Positions 45,380-53,798 of a DNA stretch of 64,000 nt are shown here, piece by piece (position 1 is the stretch's first letter; each line of letters starts with the position of its first letter). The DNA is from Sphingomonadales bacterium (GTDB lineage: Bacteria; Pseudomonadota; Alphaproteobacteria; Sphingomonadales; Sphingomonadaceae), in assembly GCA_016704425.1 (NCBI GenBank), contig JADJAC010000002.1, forward strand, positions 1 to 64,000, written 5' to 3'. A program made the translations under genes and the position numbers. Under the pieces are notes generated by a model that saw nothing but the letters and a program-made list of their open reading frames with translations, did no database searches and had not been told where the DNA came from.

Positions 45380-46816
45380 TCAAGTCCTGCGGCGGATCAC
45401 CAGATTGCGAATTTCAGTCATATCTTCCATCGCAAACCGGATGCCTTCGCGACCGAGCCCCGAATCCTTGACCCCACCGTAAGGCATATTGTCGACGCGA
45501 TAACTCGGCACGTCATTGATCACGACGCCACCGACATCGAGCCTGTCCCAGGCGTCGAGAGTCTTGAAAAGGTCACGCGTAAAGATGCCCGCTTGCAATC
45601 CGAACTTGCTGTCATTGACAATCCGCAGCGCTTCTTCGAATTCGTTGAACTTGATCAGGAAAGCGACCGGGCCAAAGGCCTCCTCAATGTTGAGCTTTGT
45701 GTTCTGGTCGACATTCTCGAGCAGCGTGGCTTCCAGCATCGCGCCGTCGCGCGTGCCGCCGCACAGCAGCGTTGCCCCCTTGGTGGTTGCTTCCTGAATC
45801 CAGCTATCCAGGCGAGATGCTTCGCCTTCGGAGATCATTGGGCCGATAAAGACGTTTCGGTCCTTTGGGTCGCCTGCAATCAAGGTCATCGTCTTCGCAA
45901 CCAGCATGTCACGAAACCGGTCATAAATGTCTGCGTGGATCAGGATCCGTTGAACACCGATGCAGCTTTGGCCTGACTGGTAAAAGGCCCCAAAAATGAC
46001 GCGTTCGAGTGCATCATCAAGGTCTGCATCCCTGTCGATGATGACGGCCGCATTCCCGCCCAGTTCAAGGACAACCTTCTTTTTGCCGGCCTTGGCCTTC
46101 AGATCCCATCCCACCGCTGGCGAACCGGTAAAACTCAGCAACTTCAGTCGGTCGTCCTCTGTAAAAAGGTCTGCCCCTTCACGATGCGCAGGAAGGATCG
46201 AAAAGGCGCCCGTCGGCAGATCGGTTTCAGCAAGGATTTCGCCCATGATGATTGCGCCAAGTGGCGTCCGGCTGGCTGGCTTCATGACAAAAGGGCAGCC
46301 AACGGCAAGGGCAGGTGCAATCTTGTGCGCGGCAAGATTGAGCGGAAAATTGAAGGGCGAAATGAACGAGCAGGGGCCGATCGGCACACGCTTCCAGATG
46401 CCCTGATAGCCACGCGCGCGTGGCGAAATGTCGAGGGGTTGGACTTCTCCTGTCATGCGGACAGATTCCTCCGCAGCGATCCGGAACGTGTCTATCAGGC
46501 GGGAAACTTCGCCTTCGCTGTCCTTGATCGGCTTTCCGGCTTCTACGCACAACGCATATGCCAGTTCCTCCGACCGTTCTCGGAAGCGATTGACGCAATG
46601 CTGCAAGACAGCCTGCCGCTCATAGCTTGCCATTCGCGCCATTGGCTCGGCGGCCTCAACGGCACCCTGAATGCCGGCATCAATGGTCTTTGCGTCCGCT
46701 TGCGCGCAACGAAACGCCACTTTCCCGGTAAACTTGTCGGTTACCTCAAGATCGGCATTTGGCTGTTCAGCCTTGTTGTTCAGATAGAGCGGATAAATGT
46801 CCTTGAGCTTGGTCAC
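45380..46816 (-). CDS. NAD(P)-dependent aldehyde dehydrogenase
   Basis: A 478-aa protein of the ALDH superfamily. It has FNFPLNLAAHKIAPALAVGC (substrate/cofactor region), SFTGSPAVGWDLKAKAG (NAD-binding), the general-base Glu in VVLELGGNAAVIID (about 255) and the catalytic Cys in YQSGQSCIGVQRI (about 289). It begins with an ATGA overlap on the acetolactate synthase gene, so the two are translationally coupled. The substrate is not evident. With an acetolactate synthase-like enzyme upstream, possible substrates include small aldehydes formed by decarboxylation of 2-oxo acids. Superfamily assignment is solid; exact reaction is inference. Confidence 0.92.
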   Translation of the reverse strand: MTKLKDIYPLYLNNKAEQPNADLEVTDKFTGKVAFRCAQADAKTIDAGIQGAVEAAEPMARMASYERQAVLQHCVNRFRERSEELAYALCVEAGKPIKDSEGEVSRLIDTFRIAAEESVRMTGEVQPLDISPRARGYQGIWKRVPIGPCSFISPFNFPLNLAAHKIAPALAVGCPFVMKPASRTPLGAIIMGEILAETDLPTGAFSILPAHREGADLFTEDDRLKLLSFTGSPAVGWDLKAKAGKKKVVLELGGNAAVIIDRDADLDDALERVIFGAFYQSGQSCIGVQRILIHADIYDRFRDMLVAKTMTLIAGDPKDRNVFIGPMISEGEASRLDSWIQEATTKGATLLCGGTRDGAMLEATLLENVDQNTKLNIEEAFGPVAFLIKFNEFEEALRIVNDSKFGLQAGIFTRDLFKTLDAWDRLDVGGVVINDVPSYRVDNMPYGGVKDSGLGREGIRFAMEDMTEIRNLVIRRRT

Positions 46817-48462
46817 AGCTTTGCACTCAATTCCTTGATGTCACGATTGAGGATCTTGTCATTGTCCGAATAATCGATCGGGCAGTCGATCAAATGGACG
46901 CCTGGCGTCGCCAATGTGTGCTTGAGAAGTTCATCAAGGTTGGCAGCGCTTTCGACGCGATATCCATTTGCACCATAGCTTTCGGCATATTTGACAAAAT
47001 CGGGGTTGCCATATGTCAGCCCCCAATCCTTGAAGCCCATATTGGCCTGCTTCCAGCGGATCATGCCGTAACTATTGTCGTTGAGGATCAGTACAGTGAT
47101 ATTGAGTTTCAGCCGGACGGCCGTTTCCATTTCCTGGCTATTCATCATGAACCCGCCATCGCCGCAAATGGCCATCACCTTGCGGTCGGGATAAACCATC
47201 GACGACATCATTGCCGAGGGAAGGCCCGCGCCCATCGTCGCCAGCGCATTGTCCAGCAGCACCGTGTTCGCATGATAGGCATCATAGCCGCGGGCGAACC
47301 AGATCTTGTAGACGCCATTGTCGAGACAGATGATCCCATCATCGGGCATGGCAGCGCGGACCTGCTTCACCAGGTGCGGCGGGTAAATCGGAAAGCGGGC
47401 ATCGCCGGAAATGCTGTCGGTGTGCGCGACTTCGGCAGCGCGGGCCTTCAACATGAAATCGAAATTCCAGCGCGGTTGGGGTTTGATCGCTTCCTTGATC
47501 TGCCAGATCGCATTCGCAATATCCCCGATCACTTCAATCTGCGGGAAATAGACCGGATCGACTTCGGCCGACCGCCCTGAGATGTGAATCACCTGAGCCC
47601 CGCCAGGCCGCATGAAGAACGGTGGTTTTTCGATCACGTCATGGCCGATATTGACGATACAGTCCGACGCTTCGACCGCGCGGTGGACGAAATCCCCGGC
47701 AGAAAGCGCCGCACAACCGACAAAGCGTGGGTGACGCTCATCAATCACGCCCTTGCCCAATTGCGTGGTGAGGAACGGGATGTTTGTCTTTTCAATGATT
47801 TCGCGAAGCATCTTGCCCGTGCTTGTCCGGTTGGCGCCAGCGCCAATCACAAGGATTGGCGCCTTTGCCGCCTCCAGTCTTGCAACCGCAGCTGCAACCG
47901 CCTTCGGGTCCGCACTTGGCCGCCTGGCGATGCTGCGCTTGATTGGCTGACTGTCGGTATGTTCATCGGCAATGTCTTCGGGCAGCTCGATATGCACTGC
48001 GCCCGGTTTTTCCTCCTCGGCAAGGCGAAAGGCTTCTCGCACACGGCTCGGGATATTGTCTGAAGACGCCATCTGGTGCGTATATTTGGTGATCGGACCC
48101 ATCATCGCGACGACGTCGAGGATCTGGAAGCGACCCTGTTTTGATTTCTTGATCGGCTTTTGGCCTGTGATCATCATCATCGGCATGCCACCAAGCTGGG
48201 CATAAGCGGCTGCCGTCACGAAATTGGTGGCCCCTGGCCCAAGCGTGGCAAGGCAGACGCCCGCCTTTCCCGTATGGCGCCCATAAGTGGCCGCCATGAA
48301 GCCGGCGCCCTGTTCATGCCTCGTCAGGATCAGCCTGATCTGCTTCGATCGCGAAAGCGAGTCGAGAAAGTCCAGATTCTCCTCACCGGGAACGCCGAAA
48401 ATATATTCGACACCCTCCTGTTCGAGGCATTGAATAAAAAGATCGGACGCTTTCTGGCTCAT
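46813..48462 (-). CDS. Thiamine-diphosphate enzyme, acetolactate synthase large-subunit-like
   Basis: A 549-aa protein from the ATG at 48462. N-terminal Pyr domain with GVPGEENLDFLDSL and the catalytic Glu in LTRHEQGAGFMAATYGR (about 50). Middle domain about 195-330. C-terminal PP domain with GDGGFMMNSQEMETAVRLKL and NDNSYGMIRWK, the thiamine-diphosphate and Mg2+ motif. No regulatory small-subunit gene follows, unlike in ilvBN, which resembles catabolic AlsS-type enzymes. The tight coupling to an aldehyde dehydrogenase suggests a 2-oxo-acid or aldehyde pathway rather than branched-chain amino-acid synthesis. Other ThDP enzymes share these motifs, so the name is by similarity only. Confidence 0.87.
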   Translation of the reverse strand: MSQKASDLFIQCLEQEGVEYIFGVPGEENLDFLDSLSRSKQIRLILTRHEQGAGFMAATYGRHTGKAGVCLATLGPGATNFVTAAAYAQLGGMPMMMITGQKPIKKSKQGRFQILDVVAMMGPITKYTHQMASSDNIPSRVREAFRLAEEEKPGAVHIELPEDIADEHTDSQPIKRSIARRPSADPKAVAAAVARLEAAKAPILVIGAGANRTSTGKMLREIIEKTNIPFLTTQLGKGVIDERHPRFVGCAALSAGDFVHRAVEASDCIVNIGHDVIEKPPFFMRPGGAQVIHISGRSAEVDPVYFPQIEVIGDIANAIWQIKEAIKPQPRWNFDFMLKARAAEVAHTDSISGDARFPIYPPHLVKQVRAAMPDDGIICLDNGVYKIWFARGYDAYHANTVLLDNALATMGAGLPSAMMSSMVYPDRKVMAICGDGGFMMNSQEMETAVRLKLNITVLILNDNSYGMIRWKQANMGFKDWGLTYGNPDFVKYAESYGANGYRVESAANLDELLKHTLATPGVHLIDCPIDYSDNDKILNRDIKELSAKL

Positions 48463-48593
48463 GATCGGCTGCCCCGTTTTGCGCGAAGTGCGCGTGAATT
48501 CCAGCGCGGCCCGGTTGGGACGAGTGGCCCGCGGCTACCCGACAATCCGCACAGAAAGGAAAAGTCTAACGGGGCATGTCGGCGCTGTCACGC

Positions 48594-49541
48594 TCAATAG
48601 CCCAGTGCAAGATCGACCCTGTGTTCCAACTCTGCGCCGTGGCGATAGCGCGCCAGATTTTCGAGAAATCTTTGCCCTGCGCGTTGAAACATGAGCGTTT
48701 GTGCCCGGCCGGAAAGGTGCATGGTGATATGGGCATTGTCGAGACTCCATAACGGGTGTCCCTCAGGGAGCGGTTCGGGGTCCGTTACGTCCAGAAACGC
48801 TGCGCCAAGCCGGCCTTCTCGCAACGCCGCCACCAGGGCGTCCTGGTCCACAACGGAACCTCGAGCGATATTCACGAGGGTCGCGCTTGGCTTCATGAAA
48901 GAAAGCTCGGCTTTGCCAATCATTTGCTCGGTCTCAGATGTAGCGGGAACGGCAAGGATCACCCAGTCGAACTCTGAGAGCTTTTCACGCCATTCATCAG
49001 GGCCGAGACTCCCGTTGCCGGGCGTGCGCCGGACAATAGCAGTCTCTACGCCAAAACCATTCAACCGCTCTTCGATCAACTTGCCTATGGCTCCATATCC
49101 AAGCAGCAGGGCCTTGGATCCGAACAGTTCGACCTTGCCGGGTGAATCATGCAGCCATTGCTGTCTGTCCTGCGCGCGCACCACATCGCGATAGCCTTTG
49201 GCTATAGTCAGCATTCCCATGATCACATATTCGGCAATTGTTATGGCGCTGATGCCGGCGCCATTCGTGACTGTAACACCGCGTTCGGCCAGTAGCTCGA
49301 GCGGCATGCCATCAACCCCGGCATAGACTGAATTGAGCCATTTCATTCGTGTTGCCCGCGAAATGGTGAGCGCCATATCGCCCTTGTCATACATGTCGAA
49401 CCAGCCGATCTCGGCCTCGGGGGCCAGCGCCATGGCTTCATCCTTGGACATGAAGAAGCGTGGCTCTACCCAATCCGGCAGGCCATTCGACAAAAGTCCC
49501 TGGGCGATGCCCGGAAGGATGGCAATGACCTTGTCGCTCAT
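48594..49541 (-). CDS. D-2-hydroxyacid dehydrogenase (NAD-binding)
   Basis: A 315-aa protein from the ATG at 49541, with GGAG seven bases upstream; it starts two bases after the cysS stop. The Rossmann fold motif is ALLLGYGAIGKLIEERLNGF (near 145-165). Catalytic residues follow the family order: Arg in LVNIARGSVVDQDAL, Glu in DVTDPEPLPEGHPLW and His in NAHITMHLSG. The substrate is not clear (glyoxylate/hydroxypyruvate-like or other). Gene order after cysS suggests shared transcription, not shared function. Confidence 0.88.
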   Translation of the reverse strand: MSDKVIAILPGIAQGLLSNGLPDWVEPRFFMSKDEAMALAPEAEIGWFDMYDKGDMALTISRATRMKWLNSVYAGVDGMPLELLAERGVTVTNGAGISAITIAEYVIMGMLTIAKGYRDVVRAQDRQQWLHDSPGKVELFGSKALLLGYGAIGKLIEERLNGFGVETAIVRRTPGNGSLGPDEWREKLSEFDWVILAVPATSETEQMIGKAELSFMKPSATLVNIARGSVVDQDALVAALREGRLGAAFLDVTDPEPLPEGHPLWSLDNAHITMHLSGRAQTLMFQRAGQRFLENLARYRHGAELEHRVDLALGY

Positions 49542-49542
49542 T

Positions 49543-50990
49543 TCAGATCTCCAGCTTCCAGTCCCAGCCGAGCGGGTCACCGTCCATGACTTCGACACCC
49601 TTGGCAATCAAATCGCCACGGATGGCGTCGGATTTGGCGAAATCCTTTCGGGCGCGAGCCTCTCTCCGTTCCGCAAGAGAGGCTTCAATTTCAGTTTCAG
49701 TAATCCGGGCTGCTTTTGGGCGAATGCGAAGGTCATTGCGATTAAGACTCGCGAGGCCCAACCCAAGCACCCCATCCATCTTCAGGATAGCAATGCTCTT
49801 TTCGTGTGCTTTCAGGCCACTTGAGAACAACACATCTTCAAACACAGTCAAAGCACGCGACGTATTCAGGTCATCCGAAACAGCGCCTTCAAAATCCTGA
49901 ACGGGAGTTCCAAGTATCTTTTCCAGCGAGGATTGTTGAAAGTCAGTTGGTGCTTGTTCCGACATAACCTTTGCCAAGCTGTCACAATTCGCTTCAGTCG
50001 CGTAAATGCGGCTGCCAGACTTTCCCATGAAAACTCCAACTCGCTGCGATAGTGCGCCTGCAAGCACATCAAGCGATAGGCGAGGGGGTGGAAGCCTTTG
50101 TCGATCAGCAATTGCAACCGCAGGAATTCGCCGGACGATTTGCTCATCTTGCCGCTGCGCTCGACGAGGAAGTTATTGTGCATCCAGATGCGCGCGCCGC
50201 TGTCCGGGCAGCCTTCATGTGCCTGGTTTTGCGCAATCTCGTTCGGGTGGTGTATCTCGCGGTGATCGATGCCACCGGTGTGGATGTCGAACGGCATACC
50301 CAACAGAGCTTTTGACATGACAGAGCATTCCAGATGCCAGCCCGGAGCGCCGCGGCCCCAGGGGCTGTCCCATTCCATTTGCCGTGTCTCGCCAGGCGGC
50401 GTCTTGCGCCAGATGGCAAAGTCCGCCTTGTTGCGCTTGCCATCGACTTCTTCGATCCGGCCTTCGCCATCGTCAGTGACCGCGCGAGCGAGGCGGCCAT
50501 ATTCGGGGACGGTCGAGACGTCGAAATAGAGCCCGCTATCAAGTTCATAGCAATGCTTGTCTGCAATCTCCTTGCCCCACTCAATCATTGCGTCGACATA
50601 TTCGGTCGCCTTGGGGTGTGCGGGCTTGCGGACATTGAGCCGGGCCAGATCAGCCTCGAAATCCGCCTGATAGAAGGCTGCAATGTCCCACGCGCTCTTG
50701 CCAAGATTGGCGGCCATTTTTTCCATCTTGTCTTCACCTGAATCGGCGTCGGAGGTCAGATGTCCGACATCGGTGATGTTGATGACATGGGTGAGCCGAT
50801 AGCCCTTGTAACTCAACACGCGGCCCAACGTGTCGGCGAAAACATAAGCGCGCATGTTGCCGATATGCTGGTAGTTATAGACCGTAGGGCCGCAGGAATA
50901 GACGCGGGCTTCGCCGTTGTGGACGGGCACGAACGGCTGCAGCTTTCGGGTCAGGCTGTTAAAGAGCATCAGGGGCGCAGCATTTTCCAT
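49543..50990 (-). pseudogene. cysS: Cysteinyl-tRNA synthetase with an apparent frameshift
   Basis: The N-terminal reading starts at the ATG at 50990. It has YSCGPTVYNYQHIGNMRAYV (zinc Cys and HIGN form of the HIGH motif), HTGGIDHREIHHPNEIAQ (zinc site) and KMSKSSGEFL (the KMSKS loop). Near 49990 the frame changes: TRLKRIV in one frame is followed by DSLAKVMSEQ in the other, about one base short, and the C-terminal DALR-like and anticodon-binding parts continue to 49543. The joined protein would be about 480 residues, normal for CysRS. cysS is normally essential, so either another copy exists, or the base loss is a sequencing error. The KMSKS and zinc residues are all in place. Confidence 0.88.
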
Positions 50991-51021
50991 CCGCACCCAT
51001 TCCAACGGTTCGGGCCCGGCG

Positions 51022-51765
51022 TCAACCGGCGGGTGAGTCTTCCTCCGACGGAACCGCGACGGTTTCGATCAGGAGATCAAGCTGGGCATTGCATCCGGCC
51101 TTAATCAGGGCCGCAGCCGTGCCTTCAAGCCCCTGCGGATTCGGACCGAGCGCGGCGAAGCGGAGCGTAACCGGATTGGTCATCCCGTCACCTGACACTC
51201 GAAACTGTGATCCGCTTGCAATCGGAAGGTCAATTGTTGGCCAGGCTTTGACAGATTGGCCCGCGCGCAGGGCAATCGGGACTGACTTGCCATCCGAAAG
51301 TCGTGTGAGTGTCAGGCTGGCGGCTTCCTCGTGCGGCGGCACCCAAAGCGAGACGGCCTCGGTCCCTGCAACGCAGACAGTGCCGGACTTGCTCGAATCG
51401 ATCAGCCAGACATTCGGCGGGCGGACGGTTTCCGCGCCGGTGCCGCGCACAGCACCGGTTCTGACCTGGCGGGTACCTGTATTGCGCAAGAGCGCTCCAA
51501 TCGTGGAACTGGTTGCCGTGCTGGCAGTTGTTGCAAAAACACCAGGACCTTTGAGGACACGCGTACCGCGTCCATCGAGTATGGTGATCGAATCTCCAGC
51601 CTTCAACGCGACTTTGCTGTTGTCGGGGATGGATCTGCCTGGTGGGTAGGCCTTGGCAGATGGTCCCGTTGACTTGACGACGATGGTTTCCGCCAGCGCG
51701 CCCGCAGCACTTGCCAGCGCAACGGCCGCAGCAAGGCATGCAAGGGGTTTTCTAGTCCAGGACAA
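51022..51765 (-). CDS. Exported FecR-domain protein
   Basis: A 247-aa protein. There is no ATG near the signal peptide; a TTG at 51765 follows AAGGAGG with good spacing and gives LSWTRKPLACLAAAVALASA-type export signal, cleaved after GALA. It overlaps the cyclase stop (51752) by 14 bases. The FecR-like core includes DNSKVALKAGDSITILDGRG and TRVLKGPGVFA; then comes an unstructured Thr/Ser stretch and a beta-rich C-terminal part. FecR domains sense or bind in the periplasm. The gene sits directly after a CHASE2 cyclase, a pairing seen in other genomes. Its exact role is unknown. Confidence 0.8.
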   Translation of the reverse strand: MSWTRKPLACLAAAVALASAAGALAETIVVKSTGPSAKAYPPGRSIPDNSKVALKAGDSITILDGRGTRVLKGPGVFATTASTATSSTIGALLRNTGTRQVRTGAVRGTGAETVRPPNVWLIDSSKSGTVCVAGTEAVSLWVPPHEEAASLTLTRLSDGKSVPIALRAGQSVKAWPTIDLPIASGSQFRVSGDGMTNPVTLRFAALGPNPQGLEGTAAALIKAGCNAQLDLLIETVAVPSEEDSPAG

Positions 51766-53785
51766 AATAGCCTCCTTCTTCCTGATGAGCCAAGCGAAAG
51801 ACGAAATTGGCCAAAGCTTCATCGTTGGGGTTTTTAGTCGACTGTTCCGCAAGCGCTGTGATCGCAGACACATCTCCCGAAATTGCCTGGCGCGCAAGTT
51901 GATTGAAGGCCTTGAGCAATTCCGGCGGCGTATCGGGGGCGGGTTCAAGAACTTCTACCGGCTTGGCACGACCGCGCAAGGCAACGCGGCCAAGATGGCG
52001 AAACCAGTCGAGGCCGGAAAGCTCCGCCGCCTCGCGGCTGACAAGGATATTGGATTTCAACTGCTTGTTGGCAGACTCCAGCCGCGAAGCTGTGTTCATA
52101 GAGTCTCCTAGCGCCGTGTACTGGATTCTGCCTTCACCGCCGAAATTGCCGACGATTGCTTCGCCATGATGGAGCCCGACTCGTGTCTTTCCGATTGCAG
52201 GGACACCATCGGGTACAGATTTCCGAAATTCCTCACCTGCCTGATACATCGCCAACGCGGCCCTTGCCGCGCGCTCGCCATCGTCGGGGCGGCTGATCGG
52301 CGCACCCCAGAACGCCACCACGGCATCGCCGACGAACTTGTCGATCGTGCCGCCATGTTCGAGCACAACATTGCTGAGCATCTCTAGGTATCGATTGAGC
52401 AAGGTTGCGACCATTTCCGGCTCGATTGCGTGGCTCAGCTTTGTGAAGCCCTCAAGGTCGGTAAAGACCACGAAGATTTCACGTTTTTCGCCGTGGAGTG
52501 CAAGGCTTTCTGGATCGCGCAGGATCTCCGCCGCAATGTCGCGTGGCAAATATTTCCCGAGCGCGCTCTGGGCAAACTTGCGCTGTTCGGAACCGACGGC
52601 CCGTGCCGCCGTTCCAACCGAGGCGTAGGCCAGCACCCATCCGAGTCCCCAGCCAAAAGCCGGCAATCCCTGGGTGTCTATGCCGCGCGACTGAACCCAG
52701 AAGGGGATAAGAGCAATCGCCGCAAATTGAACAATGACGGTCACGCTTACCGCCAGCGGGCGCGCATTGGAAACTGCGGTTGAAGCGCCGGCAAAAATCA
52801 CGAGAATGGCTGCGACCCACTTGACCCAGCTGGGCGGCGGTTCCGCCAATTGCCCGTCGAGCTCCTGTGCAAGCATATGGGCGAATGCTTCTATTCCCCA
52901 TGTCGACCGGCCAGTGAGCTTGTTCAGCGGTGTTTCAAAAATGTCGATATCCTGGATGTGCCCGCCGATCAGCACATATTTGCCTTCTATCTGCTTGCGG
53001 AACAGGGCGGTCGCTTCGGGGCTCGCAAACAGGGCATCCTGGGCAAAGGAGTCTATGGGAATGCTGGCGAATACTGGGCGCTCATTATAGGCTGGAAGGC
53101 GATACCGGATGCTGCGATCATAGCCCGCAAACGAAGCCTTGCTTGTCGGCTCGAGAGCGATTGGCAGCAGATCGGGAAGATTCTTCGGCAATTTTGGCCA
53201 ACTGCGCAGGACGTTGTCGTCATCGGTCTGGATCATGATGCTTGCCGGCTGCACAGGTCCTGAAGAAATTTCCTTCTGAAAATTTTCGAGGAATTGCTGC
53301 TGCCAGAGCATCATCTTGTCTTCTGCGGTGCTTGCTGACGCATAGGCTAGGAAGGTCGGTGCCTTAATGCTGCGAAAGGCTTCGATGATCTTGGGATCTT
53401 CAGGCTGGGGCTGATCGATCAGAATATCGATGCCAATCGCCTTAGGCCTGAAGCCATCGATCCGCGCGATGGCCTTTGCCAGAATTGTCCGATCAAGCGG
53501 GGATCGTTTGCCGGTCGCAGCCAGCGTTTCGTCGGTATAGACAACCATGACAATCCGGTCGTCCTGATCGACCTTTTCCGCGGTCAAGACCTGGCGCCAG
53601 TCATACAGGGCCCGTTCCGCCTCGATTGCGAGCGGCAGTTTCCAGCCATAGCGGGCAATCAGGACGGCTGCCGCGAGGAACACGATGGCAAGCAGCAGCC
53701 GCGAGGCGCCCAGTTGGCGCAAACCGGTGCGCGCCCATGTCCCGACGGCCAAATGGGTTCTGCCGTCGGGCATCATGAGTCCCAT
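51752..53785 (-). CDS. CHASE2-domain class III adenylate cyclase
   Basis: A 677-aa protein from the ATG at 53785; a second ATG pair at about 53776 is a close alternative. One N-terminal membrane segment (near 28-46) precedes a CHASE2 periplasmic sensor (about 50-300, with AIGIDILIDQPQPED). Then three membrane helices follow (about 315-400: WVAAILVIFAGASTAVS and neighbours), and a cytoplasmic class III cyclase domain (437-640). Metal-binding Asp443 (VVFTDLEGFT) and Asp487 (KFVGDAVVAFWG) are present, and the Lys before the second motif fits ATP as substrate. The enzyme probably turns a periplasmic signal into cAMP. It lies between the CHAT protein and the FecR protein, 13 bases and -14 bases away. 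Confidence 0.92.
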   Translation of the reverse strand: MGLMMPDGRTHLAVGTWARTGLRQLGASRLLLAIVFLAAAVLIARYGWKLPLAIEAERALYDWRQVLTAEKVDQDDRIVMVVYTDETLAATGKRSPLDRTILAKAIARIDGFRPKAIGIDILIDQPQPEDPKIIEAFRSIKAPTFLAYASASTAEDKMMLWQQQFLENFQKEISSGPVQPASIMIQTDDDNVLRSWPKLPKNLPDLLPIALEPTSKASFAGYDRSIRYRLPAYNERPVFASIPIDSFAQDALFASPEATALFRKQIEGKYVLIGGHIQDIDIFETPLNKLTGRSTWGIEAFAHMLAQELDGQLAEPPPSWVKWVAAILVIFAGASTAVSNARPLAVSVTVIVQFAAIALIPFWVQSRGIDTQGLPAFGWGLGWVLAYASVGTAARAVGSEQRKFAQSALGKYLPRDIAAEILRDPESLALHGEKREIFVVFTDLEGFTKLSHAIEPEMVATLLNRYLEMLSNVVLEHGGTIDKFVGDAVVAFWGAPISRPDDGERAARAALAMYQAGEEFRKSVPDGVPAIGKTRVGLHHGEAIVGNFGGEGRIQYTALGDSMNTASRLESANKQLKSNILVSREAAELSGLDWFRHLGRVALRGRAKPVEVLEPAPDTPPELLKAFNQLARQAISGDVSAITALAEQSTKNPNDEALANFVFRLAHQEEGGYFVLD

Positions 53786-53798
53786 CCGGCCAAGTCAG

